Assembly: GCA_006386115.1 (NCBI GenBank)
Contig: VFIW01000037.1
Span: 248,001-312,000 of the forward strand
Source of the DNA: Globisporangium splendens
Lineage: Eukaryota > Oomycota > Peronosporomycetes > Pythiales > Pythiaceae
DNA: 64,000 nt
Direction: 5' to 3'
Positions 11,374 through 23,297 of the stretch are shown here, one piece after another. Numbering within the stretch: position 1 is the first letter of the stretch; each line of letters starts with the position of its first letter. The position numbers and the translations under genes were made by a program. Under the pieces are notes generated by a model. That model had not been told where the DNA came from. It searched no databases and was given only the letters and a program-made list of their open reading frames with translations.

Positions 11374-14300
11374 ATGCAGTACGCGTCTGGAGCAGCAGAT
11401 GATGTGCACGCGGTGCGCCGGTCGCCAACGGCGACGCGTCGTGCGCATCACGACCCGCGAATGAATGCGGCGCAGTGCGCATCGGATGGTGGCGCGTATG
11501 TGACTGCGTCGCTCGTGACGGCGTCGCCGTGCAAGAGCAATAGCATGAGCCACCATGCGAACAACAGCAGCAGTAGCCATTATCACGCGTCGACGCGCTC
11601 GTTGCTGTCGCGGCTGTTTCGCACGTCGAAAAGCAAGAGCAGTCCGCAATGTGAGAGCGATTCCATTGGCGTCAGAGAGGAACGCGCGGCCAGCGAGACA
11701 GTAGCGCGACACTCGCCGATCCTCACCGCAGCCATGAACGCGCTCCATGTGCGCGACCGAAGCCACTACCGCGAGTCCGTTGGCTCCAAACCAACGGTCT
11801 ATGAGGAAGCAGAGGACCTGCAGCGTCGCGGATCGGCCCCCGCGCAGATGAAAAGCAACGATAATCGGCAGTACAATCAACAGCAACTGTGCGATAGATA
11901 TCACTATCCGACAGCAGTCGAGCAGTTTCCCACGAAAAAGATCCTGTTTGAAGGGTACCTGACCAAGCTCTCTACGCACAAGTATTGGCACACCAAGGTT
12001 CATCGTCATTTGGTATCGTTTTCCCTTTATATGGTCGTATATCTCATGGAGTTTTCGCCCTTGTATGCCTATATAGCCCACTTATTTCGTGCTGGAGGAA
12101 ACGACGGCCGGTGCGACGCTGCACATGACGCTTTGTCAGTTCCGGAAGCGGCCGCACTTTGATGCGGCAGTGTTGTTCACGACGACGACGCGGTCTGAGC
12201 TCGCGGTCTGCGAGTTTGTGCTTTCGGAGGACGACGCGGTCATCGACATCAGCAACCGCCACACGAAGCACGGCTTTGAGCTCATCCTTGCGGTGCCAGA
12301 GGTGTCGCCGCAGCCACCAAGCAGAGCGTCCTCCACTGAGACAGGTCCAGGTATCTGGTCAATGCTGAGCTCATCGTCATCGGCGGCGTCGCGCTCTCAG
12401 TACGAACCAGCCACAATGAATGCGATGCAGTCCCTACGCTTCGCTGCCCCCGACGCGCTGTCGCTCGAGAATTGGATCAGTGCGCTGGGGTCTGCGATCG
12501 CGAAACTCATTTTCCAATCCGAGAGACATCGTCCTAGTGATTCTTCAATGATGAAGGAAGGGTCGAGTGCGAACGCTGTTCCAATTAACAGCAACAACAG
12601 CAAAGCGATCGCCAAAGTGACGCCAATGTTGTCGGATGGAGACAAAGAGGATCTCCTGCTTCGAGAAGAAATACGCCAAGCTGAGCAGCAGCAACAACAA
12701 CAACAACAGGACGATGACGACGAAGAAGAGAAAGCGAGTTCTAGTATTGCCTCGCGGCTTTATGACGAACCGCGTGAGCCGCGTGGACCGGGTACACGAG
12801 TGCAAGTACATGAGCGAGAGCCTCATCGTCGATACACGCAAAGTGGTGATGGCAACAACAACAGTGCCTCTGACTCAGAGGACGACAACAACCAAGACGA
12901 CAATCAGAACGATGGCGACGACGACTTTGAAAACGAAGAGGAGAGGCGACCAAGTTGCGAGTTTCTTGCCAGTAGTCCTCACACATCGTCTGCGACGTCG
13001 CTCACGCCAAGCGAAAGTTCCAGTGAGTTCGTTGCTTCGCAGGATCACAGCAACAGGAGTCATCGCGCGTTCTCAAACTTTGTCGTGTCTCCGAATCCTC
13101 CCGCGCAGCTCACCGCATCCGGTGCCGCAGTGTCACCGTACAACAACAACAAGCTGATCGATCAGGACGAACTGAAGAACGAATTGAAAACGTCGACGTC
13201 GACTGCAGCAGCATCCTCCAGAACAGCAGCATCGTCGTCATTGGGTGCGTCGGCCTTCTTGCGCGCTCGCTTTCCTCGTGGCAACACGTCTTCCTCCTAT
13301 GCAGCGACTAGGCGACCGCAAGTGCACACGTTCACAGCCAATGGCCAGGTGTTCACATTGGACACCCGGTATCGACTCGTCAAGTCGATCGGCACCGGCG
13401 CATACGGGGCTGTGATTGCCGTGCACGATTCCGTCACGAATACAAATGTCGCTGTCAAGAAAATCACAAACATCTTTGAAGACCTCGTGGATGCGAAGCG
13501 GATCCTGCGCGAAGTGCGACTTTTGCACCATTTCCAGCACAAGAACATCACCAAGTTGCTCGACCTGGCGCCGCCGATCTCGAAGGCGCAGTTCGAGGAC
13601 ATGTACATCTTCACGGAATTGATGGAAACAGATTTGCATCAAGTGATCTACTCGATGCAGCCGATGTCGGACGACCACGTCAAGTACTTCCTGTACCAGA
13701 TGCTCTGTGGGTTGCACCACATCCACTCGGCGGGCGTCCTGCATCGCGACATGAAGCCGAGCAATATCCTGCTGAACTCGAACTGCGATCTGAAGATCTG
13801 CGACTTTGGCTTGGCGCGCGGCGGCATGTCTTCTCTGTCAGCGTACGGGCACGCGGACAAATCGGACCACCAAGACGAAGACCTCACCGAGTACGTTGTC
13901 ACGCGATGGTATCGCGCACCGGAGATCATGCTCAACTGTTTGCAGTACACTGAAGCCATTGATGTCTGGGCTGTGGGCTGCATCTTCGCCGAGATGTTGC
14001 TCCGCGAACCACTGTTTCCCGGAAACGATTACATCCACCAGTTGAAGCTCATTATCAAGTTCTTGGGCACACCGAAGCAAGAAGACATTGAGTTCGTGAA
14101 AAACGCGAAAGCATTGCGATTTTTAACGAAACTGGCGATCTCCAAGCCCAAGAAATGGAAGGACGTGTTTGCCGGCGACGACAGCATCAACGTCGAGGCT
14201 ATCGATCTGCTGAGCCAGATGCTGCTGTTCAACCCGGCGAAGCGGATCTCAGTTGAGAGAGCGCTGCAGCATCCGTACCTGGCGACGTTTTACGACCCAG

Positions 14301-14497
14301 TGGACATCACGGCGGCACCTGCGTTCGACTTTGGCTTCGATTTACCTGACGACCAGCTGAGCAAAGAGGCGCTCATCGAGCTGCTCTGCGAGGACATTGA
14401 GGCGTTCCATCCAGGCAAGATCCCGCAGAAAATGCCCACGATCGGAAACAACACGAACCGCTTCTTTGGTATGGGGATGACCGCGTCGGCCAGTTGA
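11374..14497 (+). CDS. MAP kinase with N-terminal PH domain (TEY activation motif), 2 exons
   Basis: Exons 11374-12012 and 12077-14497 join in phase 0 through a 64-nt GT-AG intron to give 1019 residues. The intron falls inside a PH domain (FEGYLTKLSTHKYWHTK ahead of it, YFVLEETT after it; roughly residues 195-385). A long low-complexity linker follows with a poly-Gln/poly-Asp run near 410-430. The Ser/Thr kinase domain spans about 645-950: GTGAYGAV glycine loop, VAVKK lysine, HRDMKPSN catalytic loop near 768, DFG, and T-E-Y with VVTRWYRAPE near 818-828. TEY marks it as an ERK-type MAPK expected to be activated by dual phosphorylation. The PH domain suggests lipid-directed membrane recruitment, which is inference. 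Confidence 0.92.
12686..12718 (+). repeat. CAG/CAA-GAC codon repeat (poly-Gln/poly-Asp) in the PH-MAPK gene
   Basis: In-frame run encoding about seven Gln followed by four Asp in the linker between the PH and kinase domains; likely length-variable. Confidence 0.75.
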
Positions 14498-14621
14498 ATC
14501 GTATTCGCTTGAGGCCACCACCACCAAAACTTTGAATGTACTAGTAAGCTAAACACCATGAATAAATACACAAAAATGCGTCGAATACCTGACTGACTGA
14601 CAGACTTGGAACAATGAATGG

Positions 14622-16156
14622 CTACGCGGTTTCAGTGGCTGGAGGGAAGCCGCACTGCGCCAGGAAGTCCTTGACGTCGTCGCGCAGGATCACACCCGAG
14701 CGGATGTTGCACTGGATGCTCTCATCCAACGAGACGATGTGGTGGTACCAGTACGACGGCACGTAGAGCACGTCCCCAGCGGCCACGACGACTTCTGTCG
14801 CTGGACACGCGTACGCGTCCGAGGACAGCGCCGACACATTCGACCAGTTCAGACGCGTGTGCCGTGCCGATGCCCCTGTCGTGATGATCCCCAGACAGGA
14901 GCAGACGCTCGGTGGCGACAGGATGTACCGCTTGGCGCCGCGCACCATCGTGATCATGTTGAGTCCGGCGTCGAAGTGGCCCTCCGTGATGATGCCCTGC
15001 ATGCCAAGGCGGCAGCGCAAACCGCGTGCGAGCGCGTCTTGCGCGTTGCGGATGAACAAGTCGCCATATTTGTGCTTGGCTCCACCTGCTGAAGGGTCTA
15101 GGAACTCCAGCTCTTCATACACAAACGGCGTGCGCTTCTTGATGTCCAGCGCCTTGAGCATGAGGTAGTAGTACGGGTGATCTCCATTCGAGTTCTTCTT
15201 TTCAATGGTTTTTGCGCCAGCGACAGCGTTGACGAACTGTGGGTACGTCCACCACTTGGATGCATACGTCGGCGGCTCATCCAACTTCGCCATCGACTTG
15301 GAGTAGTACATGAAATGGCTGTTGTTTGCGATGTGCACTTTGTATAGTTCGTTCGGATTAAGCTTCTCAGTCAAGTACTAAAGGGGAGACAAAGAAAACA
15401 GCATTGTCAGTTAAGCAATGCACCACAAGCTCCTTGCGTGTGTGTGTGTGTGGTTGACGTACCTCATCTGTCCATTTCGTGGAAGCGCGGTCTAGTTCGG
15501 GAATGCCGTACACAATGAATGGCACCTCCATTTGATGGAAGACCTGGGCGAGCTGCAGCTCATACTAATGACACATATACACACACAGCAATGTCAAAAG
15601 GAGCCACAAGTAAAGCTCAGCAGTACCCACTGCATACCGGAGACGACACGTTGAATCTGCAGATGCTGTCGAAGATATGCGCAGGCTGCTTGTCTGGATC
15701 CTCCGGGGACCAGTTCTTCAGCAAGTCCCCCATGGGGAACAATTGCGGGTACGCCATACAGCCCACACTCGCGTTCAGATCGCACTGGTAGCGCAGCGCC
15801 GGGAGGTCGCAACGGTGGCGATTGACTGCGCCGTTCGGGTACACCTGCGGCAGCGGCTTTGCTGTTGCGCGACCATCAAGCAGCACCGCAGAAGAAGGCG
15901 GCACGCGACTGTCTGCGTCTCCACTATTCGCCGCATGACGCGTTGTGGCGATAGACACGCACCGCATCCAGAGCAGGAGAGCGAGCGCGCAGCCGAAGAG
16001 CACAGTTGTCACCATCCCCAGCGGCGAGCGGCGGATGCGGCGGCAGTGAGTGGCCACAGCTGCACGCAGATACATCAGCAGTGGTGACGAAGGCGCAGAG
16101 AGGCCGGTGTCATCGTCGCGGTGTTCATCCTGGTGCATCGAGAGCTTGCGCCGCAT
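14622..16156 (-). CDS. JmjC/cupin-type Fe(II)-dependent oxygenase-like protein with N-terminal membrane anchor, 3 exons
   Basis: Minus-strand exons 16156-15638, 15564-15463 and 15377-14622 join in phase 0 (73- and 85-nt introns) to 458 residues. One transmembrane helix lies at about 46-70 after a basic cytosolic segment, so a type II membrane protein of the ER/Golgi is inferred. The C-terminal half is a JmjC/cupin-8 fold: metal-binding H-x-D in GHFDAG (H341, D343), a WSNVSAL segment, and a distal His in YWYHHIVS (419/420). The family hydroxylates protein or other substrates with Fe(II) and 2-oxoglutarate; the substrate here is unknown. The second intron carries a GT microsatellite. It is convergent with the PH-MAPK gene, 125 bp away. 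Confidence 0.85.
15438..15452. repeat. (GT)n microsatellite in an intron
   Basis: About seven GT units within the second intron of the JmjC-like gene, just after the splice donor on the minus strand. Confidence 0.7.
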
Positions 16157-16529
16157 CTTGTTCCGTCAATAGGATGATGGAAACGGAGCTGCAAGATCTG
16201 AATACAAAAAAGTGTGCCTTTCAGTGCACGTTGTCGGCTCGAAAGTGCTTTTTTTTGCTGCCTTCAGAGCACACTCTTGTGCTGTTGCTGGAATGTCGTC
16301 TGCTTTCCTCCATGTTGTCTGAAAGCAGTCCTGCAACATGCTTCTGTTGTCGAGTGAAGCAACGTTCGTGCGACATTGTGCTGGTCGTCTGAAGTTGCAG
16401 TTGAACGACCTTCGCGCGACCGTCGATTGGGTTGTCTGAAGGTACACGTTTCGCATTGCATTTTTGGTTGGTGCGCCTGCGAAAAGCTCCATCAAACGCC
16501 AATACCTCATTCGCGTGAGAGGAAGCACC
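16157..16529. other. Divergent promoter region, JmjC-like / UTP11
   Basis: 373 bp between divergent starts; only the initiator of UTP11 is recognised. Confidence 0.5.
16451..16465 (+). promoter_or_regulatory. Inr/FPR-like core promoter of UTP11
   Basis: Sequence TCGCATTGCATTTTT matches the oomycete initiator (YCATT) followed by the FPR element CAWTTT. It lies 65-80 nt upstream of the ATG. Confidence 0.45.
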
Positions 16530-17282
16530 ATGTCGTCGCTGCGCAACGTGGTCAAGCGCCGCGAGCACAAGGAGCGCGGGCAACTGCACGAGCGCAAGAA
16601 ACTGGGGCTACTGGAGAAGCACAAGGACTATGTGAAGCGCGCGCGCGACTACAACAAGAAGCAGGACCACCTCAAGGCGCTGGCCGTCAAGGCGGCGTTC
16701 CGCAACCCAGACGAGTTCTACTTCCGCATGAACTCGACGCGCACCGAGGACGGCGTGCACATCTCCACGCACAACCACCACAAGCAGCTGTCGGCCGAGG
16801 CGCTCAAGGTGCTCAAGACCCAGGATCTCGCGTACCTGCACATGAAGCGCTCGGTGGATCTGCGCAAGGCTGAGAAGCTCAACGAAAGGCTGCACTTCAT
16901 CGACGCCGCGGGCAAGAGCAACAAGCACGTCGTGTTCGTGGACTCGAAGGACGAGGTCGAGTCGTTCGACGTTGCTGAGCACTTCGACACAGTGCCTGAG
17001 CTCACGGACCGAGCGTTCAACCGTCTGCGGAAGGACACGCTGAAGACGGTCTCGCTGCCAGCGGTCGAAGACAAGAAGACGCTCAAGAAGCTCGGCATCG
17101 AGCGCGACGCTGTGTACAGAGAGCTGAACGACCGTTTGCAGCGCGCCTCGAAGATCGACCGCATGCGCGCAAAGCTCGACCTGGAGCGGAAAGTGCAGGC
17201 CAAGGGCAAGAAGATGAAGATTAAGGACGCCGAGAACGGTCAACCCGCCGTGTACCGCTGGAAGAAGCAGCGTCAGAAATAA
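16530..17282 (+). CDS. UTP11: UTP11, U3 snoRNP / SSU processome protein
   Basis: Intronless gene of 250 residues (human 253, yeast 250). It begins MSSLRNVVKRREHKERGQ, the highly conserved UTP11 N terminus, continues with RKKLGLLEKHKDYVKRA and RNPDEFYFRM, and ends in a basic helix with the conserved WKKQRQK tail. UTP11 acts in the nucleolus in 18S rRNA maturation as part of the SSU processome. The start was chosen at ATG 16530 since it reproduces the family N terminus exactly; a 22-codon upstream extension has no ATG. Confidence 0.97.
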   Translation: MSSLRNVVKRREHKERGQLHERKKLGLLEKHKDYVKRARDYNKKQDHLKALAVKAAFRNPDEFYFRMNSTRTEDGVHISTHNHHKQLSAEALKVLKTQDLAYLHMKRSVDLRKAEKLNERLHFIDAAGKSNKHVVFVDSKDEVESFDVAEHFDTVPELTDRAFNRLRKDTLKTVSLPAVEDKKTLKKLGIERDAVYRELNDRLQRASKIDRMRAKLDLERKVQAKGKKMKIKDAENGQPAVYRWKKQRQK

Positions 17283-17399
17283 ACGCAGGCGCGCACACAC
17301 ACTTGGGTAGATTTGAATAAATAATAACGCAACACATGCATGTTTCTCTCACCAAAAAGCCTCTACTTGTTGGTACAAAATCGTAGTGCGCCTTCATCG

Positions 17400-20300
17400 T
17401 CATTTAGGCAATGTGTCACCCACCTTCTGAGGCTTCTCTACAAAGTTTGGCTGCACGCGGAGGTAGTGATGGCCATACGCCTACATGGTGGCAATAGGTG
17501 GGCAACAGGCAGCATGAGTCCCATCGTTCGTGTCTCTTAGCGTGGCATGAGAGAAAACACGTTTGCGCACGAACCTTTCGGATCTGCTGGAGCAGCTCCA
17601 AGATGATCCTTCTGTCTCCGTTGTAGATCTCGAACTTGCGGCGCAAGAGATGGAGTGGCATTGTCTAGAAAGCAGCAGCAGCTCAATGAGGTAAACCGCT
17701 CACAGGTGACGTCTTGGTAAGAAGCACCAGCAATTACCTTTTTCTGCTGCAGGATCTCGAGAGCTTTGGAAATGTTGTGCAGCGCCGTGGCTTTGGACAC
17801 GTTTGGTTTCCGGCAGATGCCCTGGATGCAGCGCATGTACTCCACTTTCTCCACGATGCCGCAGAGCAGAACGCCTGACTGAAACTCAAGCAAAGGTGTG
17901 CGAGGGGTCTAAAGAGAGAAGGGTTCACACAAAGCACATCAAGACTCCTTCACATCTCCAGTGAAAGGCGAAATGGAACTTTGTACCTGGAACGTCGCTG
18001 GATCCACTATTCGAATGTTCAACTGCTTGAGCCAACGCAGGGTTTCGTCAACCACTTGCGCAGAAATCGCTTCGCCACTCAGTTGACTTTGTGATGGCTT
18101 TTTCTCCTTCACCACAACTGGCCATCCAAAATAAGAGTCGCTCTCTTCTACCTCTGCGGCGACTTTCTCGCCTACAGATATACGAACAGGAGAGTTTAGC
18201 TAGTCAATCTACTCGGATAAACGTAGTTTCAAGCTCAGTTACGCACCTTTTGAGGAAACCGATGAATCAGCCACTACATTCATGCTCCTTTTTGGCGCGG
18301 TGTGATCACTTGACGCGTCCAGTTCGTGTGGTTCCTCGGTTGCATCCGTTTCGCGTGCATTGGCTCCGGTTTCTTGGGATTCTGCAGCCAAATCAAGGAC
18401 AACGTCTTCGCCATTGCAGATTACAGTTTTCTCACCTTCATTTTTGCATTCGACATCAGTTTCTTTTGTTGTAAGCTCGTCAGTCTTTGTTAAAAGGACT
18501 TGCACTCGAGTCATTTCGCTCATCATGTGGGGTTCAGACGCGCTCTGCACATCATCCAATATGAACGACGAACTCTCCGAACTACTGCCACGTGGAGACA
18601 AAACACTCGGCTGAGGGAACAAATCGTGCTGAAACAGCATCTCGTCCTTCCACGCCGTCAAGTGCTCGCGGACCACAGCGTCGTTGCTTCGACCTCCCGA
18701 GCCTTGGCACCCGCTTTTCTTACCGCTTGCAAGCGCCGAAGCCGGGATATCAAAGAGAATGGGGGACACACGTACTGGTTGCCGCTGTGGTGGTGTTGTC
18801 GTGGGTTCTGGGTTCCTCGACTTGCTCTGCTTCGGTGATAACGAGGGCTGAGTAGGAGGTCTTACTACGGATTCCTGACACTCGTCCACCGTTTTCACGA
18901 GTGGCGCAGCCTTGGATTCTACTGCCGCTTTGCGGATCGCTCGCTCTTGCGCGTACTGCCATAGATACCACAGCAAACCGTACGTGACCTGACGATCGCC
19001 CATCGTGATGGCTTCCCAGCAAGATGGTCGTAGAGACGACGCCGGTATCTGGCATTTGGTTCGCACTTTGTCAAATACGCGTGCAAGGTTTCTCTATCGT
19101 ACACGCGGTACAGCGACACCAATTCAGTGATTTGCATCCAGTTTTGCGTACTTGCAAGTGTGGCTTACCTCACTTCCACGAGCGCCTTAGGGTCTTTATA
19201 AAACGAGAATTTTCCATCGACGCCGGTATCATCTAGCTGCGACAGCACATGCACGTAGATTTTGCTGGGGACCCAGTCAAGGTATCAGCGACAACTTAGC
19301 AGCAAAATGGACTCATAAAGCATTTCAACGCACCAAAAGAGGACTCCGTTTCGGAATGGATCGTGTAGCAAATCTCTTCCGCGGTGCTAGAAACACAATA
19401 TTTTGGGAGGCACCAAGAACGTAAAGTGTTAATGCTGTACCCTCAATACCAGCAAGTTCCTTTTACGAATGTATGATGACTTACACCTCGAACAAACTCT
19501 TGTCGATCGTTTCGAGCCACCGATTCACCGACTGCATCTGCTCTTTGGTGATGTAGATGCGTCTTGTCCCATGGTCGTGGAGTGGTAGTAGGTGCTGACG
19601 ACCTTGCGAGACATTCACAGAAAGCTTCGAGTTCTCATCACCTGACTCCACACCAAGTAGCATCGTTTCGCTGTTGGTGTTTGCTACTCCACTCATTCTT
19701 GCGTCCTCTGTGTGTTGTGCCACCATTGCGTCGTTGTTCACTTGAGGCTTACCCACTCGAATAGTTGCCTGCCTAACTAGATGTTTGCTTGGCTTGGCAG
19801 TCATTTTTGTAGCATCGCGAGTACTCTTGCTGCGATCCAAGGGTTTATTCTTTGTCGCGGACGGGTCAATCATACCGTAGATATGCAGGACGCCTTTGTC
19901 GTCGTGGAATATCGGGAATGAGTTCTTGTCGTGATCAAGTGATAGTGCCTCACTTGGCTTGCGCGGCGTTGGGGTCTTGAGCCGAGGCGTGCGCTCCTCC
20001 TGGAGGCTAACCGCCCGACTTTTAGCTTTCATATCCGCATTGAAGTTTTCTTTCAGCGGTGACGATCTGTTGGAACGGCTTGCACGTCCAGATACTTCGT
20101 TTCCGAATCGCGCAGAAGGTAGCCCCACAATGTGAAGCTTCCTCTCACTCTGCTTCTTCTTGGCGACATCGACTGCGCCAGCGGAAGTAGCCGCGGCAGC
20201 AGTGTCGTTGTGGCTAGAAGCAGCGCACGAGTCTCTGCTCTTCTCGCGCCGCTGTACCTCGCGCTCAATCGCCAAGTACACCATCGATTGGTGCATTGCT

Positions 20301-20755
20301 TCTTCATCTTTCCTATCACGTGTCATTTCACGCACGGTCTGGCGCTCACAGGCAATCCGCTTCAAGATGCTCACCACAGCACAGATCGCATCGCGGTCAC
20401 CGCGTTTCACTCGCTCTGCGCATCGCGCTTCGTTCACGAGGAACATGGCCTCCTGGTCCGCGCTACGGGACTCGCGCGCCACAAATTGGAGCACCAGTCG
20501 TAGCCGTTCGATCGATGCCAAAGGGTAACCGCAGTGCTCATCTGGGGGCTCTGCGTGCTGAGACTCCTTGTGTTGCAGACACCGCACGATGTCGAGCAGC
20601 ACGTCCCCGAAGCGCAGATCGGCGAGCGTCTCGACCAGCAGGCACTTGGGCAGCGGCAGCGAGTTCACCCAGTGCACGAGCTTGCGCTCTTGCCACGCGC
20701 TCGCCTGGCGAACGCACTCGTTGGTTTCCGCTGCTTCTCGATCGCTGTTGTCCAT
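17400..20755 (-). CDS. Protein with three divergent calponin-homology domains, 8 exons
   Basis: Minus-strand exons 20755-19487, 19386-19334, 19264-19174, 19093-18247, 18171-17987, 17908-17738, 17664-17575 and 17480-17400 all splice GT-AG in frame to 928 residues. CH-like domain 1 (about 15-140) has LVHWVNSLPLP, RFGDVLLDIVRCL and RGDRDAICAVVSIL. CH 2 (about 400-520) has VNRWLETIDKSL, DPFRNGVLFC, NLARVFDKVR and GDRQVTYGLLWYLWQY. CH 3 (about 793-905) has LRWLKQLNI, FQSGVLLCGIVEKVE, HNISKALEIL and NGDRRIILELLQQI. Linkers are low in complexity. CH domains bind actin or microtubules; a cytoskeletal or flagellar role is inferred. I do not recognise a named orthologue. Confidence 0.85.
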
Positions 20756-23297
20756 GCGTCCGCGGTTCTGGCTGTGGGTTCAACGGTTTGATGGGGTACG
20801 CGAAAGGTCGTGAACGACACTAATCTAGCAACCGTTTCCATCACTGCAACATTAAAAGTTGCTCAATAGGGTGCACCAACACTCTTCGAAAATATGCGAC
20901 TTGTGAAAGTCTCACTTAGCGCTGAAATTGCTGTGCCGATGCAGTCATTCATTTCAGTCTCAACTGATAGAGATCATATTCACATGCGTCGCGCTATACA
21001 CGCCAATCAACGCGGTCACGAAGTGGGGCGTCAGAGAGTTTTTCTTGCATGCTGATTGCCTTGTTGGAGTTGCATCAACCCATTGCGTTATGATTCGCGA
21101 ACGCACGGAATCTGTGCGCTGCACGCAACGTGAAGAGAACACCCAAGTCGCTCTGCTCTTGCCGACCAAAAAACAAAAAGAAAACAAACTGCATGCATGC
21201 TGCATTGGTGACCACTCACTCTGGCATCAACAACTCTGGATGTATGCACTGCAGTGGAAATCAATCGCTCCGGATGTCAATCAGTAGCAGCGACCAGCGA
21301 CGGGACAACTTGGAGATGATCCCGACCCGTGTTTTATGTCGTGCCGCTTGGGTGAAGGCAGCTACAGCGAATATTTTGCGTAGTGCACAATGGCTGCATG
21401 TGCTGTCAATCGATGCCTTCTTTACGCCGCTAGACAAGCGATTTGGTGGTGGAGATGCAGTGCTGTTTGATGGATATCTTGGATGCGGTGCATCATTAAC
21501 TCGTTAAAAGCACCGAAGCAGTCACGCGCATCGTTTGCGATTGTGCGAGAAGATTTGTGGGTTTTAACAAGCAGAGCCTGATCCTAAACCGTCTTGTTAA
21601 TGATTTTTCTGCGAATCAGTTATGGTCGCAGCTAACGCAGTCCCCTTGTTGAGAAATTTTTCGTGATAGAATCGGGTCGCTCTAGGCGCTTTGCGTGCAG
21701 CTCTGAGTAAGCATACCGCTTGCAGTGTCCCAATGTTGCCGTTCAATATTCGTCATCCATCGAGAAGCCGTGGCGTCAGCTTTGAAGCAACCCATCTGGA
21801 GCATGTGCAATCGCCCGCATGCCTCAATGCCATTTCTGCTGGCGGTTGTACAGTATTGCTTGAGCCTGCGTTTGACTGCCGTCAGCAGTCATCCATAGCG
21901 GGGCACCTGCATGCACTGCACGCGCAATACGAATGCATCCTGACGCGTTTGGGGGTGAAGCGGAATTATAAAAAGATCGTGAAGTTGCTTGCACAATCAA
22001 TGGGGACTCGCACCACAGCTGCTTGTCCAAGGTGCCACATTGGTCAAGCTCTAGGCAGACAGCATATCAAAATCCACAGCAGATGAGTGGCTAGGGCGAG
22101 ATTGTCAATCACAAATCTCAGTTCAGAAGCCACCATAAAGCTTGAGGCTCCCAGAATGAGATGTGGAAGAGCAAGAGACGATGGCAAACAGCACACGGTA
22201 AACAGAGTTCGCAACTCGGGCATGCGTTTGTCAACACAAGCTCACCCTCCGTTCAGTGCTCTTTGGCGTTGTGTTTGATCATGTCTCATGCGACACACAG
22301 CTGGGGAGAGGTCTTCAAGGCTTATCCGAAAGTCATCTGTTTAGGCAGGGTGCTATTTGTGAAGAGCAAGAGACCGAATATCTAGACGGTACTTTTCTAC
22401 ATATGATGTATTTGAGTACACAATAAATTCGTTTCTAAGGAGTTCTTCCAGATGCACTGCACTGTACTCATCTCAGTACCACTTAATTTCTCCCCCTCTT
22501 CAACATCCTCGCTCGTGTTTATTTGCAGAACAACTCCCGAGTGAACGAAATTCGCCATGCAACAAATGGTGACGGAGACTTGTTGCGGTAGCTCCCCTTG
22601 AAGACTCGCAAAGAATTCTTTGGGACAAAATCGTACGTAGAGCATTTTGCAATGGAGTTTTCTGAATTTTCCGCAGCTTTCCGGTCATCATCAGCGAATG
22701 CGTGCAGAGACTGTCGACGCTATCGCCATCTCTGTGAATGCCGTGTATACAGTGCATCCAAGGCGCAGAAAACCAGCAAAGTGCACAGAGGCAGTGGACA
22801 GACCGTCTTGCGACATCGCGGCTGTCGACCACGGTATTGCTGCCGTTCACTTGGTTTCAGTAAAGACTACTGTGCTGCTTTTGTCATTTGCCACCAAAGT
22901 GTCTGATTCAAATGCCAATTGACTGGCGGCGCTGACTTTCCACAAAGACACGCTCGGTTGAAGCAAGCGCACATCCATCAATTTTGGACGAGCTTACAGG
23001 CGCGACAATGGCGACTGAAGTTTGGTCAGCCTTTCGTGTTTGCATTTTTTGCAGCTCACATAAACCGGACGTCATGCGCCGCACGCGATTATGACCGCGG
23101 CCGGAAATGGCGACTGTGCGCAAGCGAGGGACGTATTGAGTTTCTGTATGTACGAACCCACTCCGCTTGCTCACTTTTTGATTTCGCTTCTCTTGAGACA
23201 ACCGCTCGCTTCTTCTGCCGTCTGTAGACACGAGCAGCTCACTTGTCAAAAGCACCAGAAGCAGCGCCAATCAGCACGGTCTCACCTTATTACCACC
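20756..23297. other. Gene-poor 2.5-kb intergenic region
   Basis: Only short ORFs without domains or coding-like composition on either strand. It contains the divergent promoters of the triple-CH gene and the FYVE gene. No transposon, tRNA or repeat array was recognised. Confidence 0.5.
23169..23185 (+). promoter_or_regulatory. Inr/FPR-like core promoter of the FYVE gene
   Basis: GCTCACTTTTTGATTTC differs from the oomycete Inr+FPR consensus at a few positions. It lies about 115-130 nt upstream of the ATG at 23298. Confidence 0.4.

Noticed and set aside
22500..22906. ORFs on both strands in the 20.8-23.3 kb gap
   Set aside because: Poor composition, mutual overlap and no domains.
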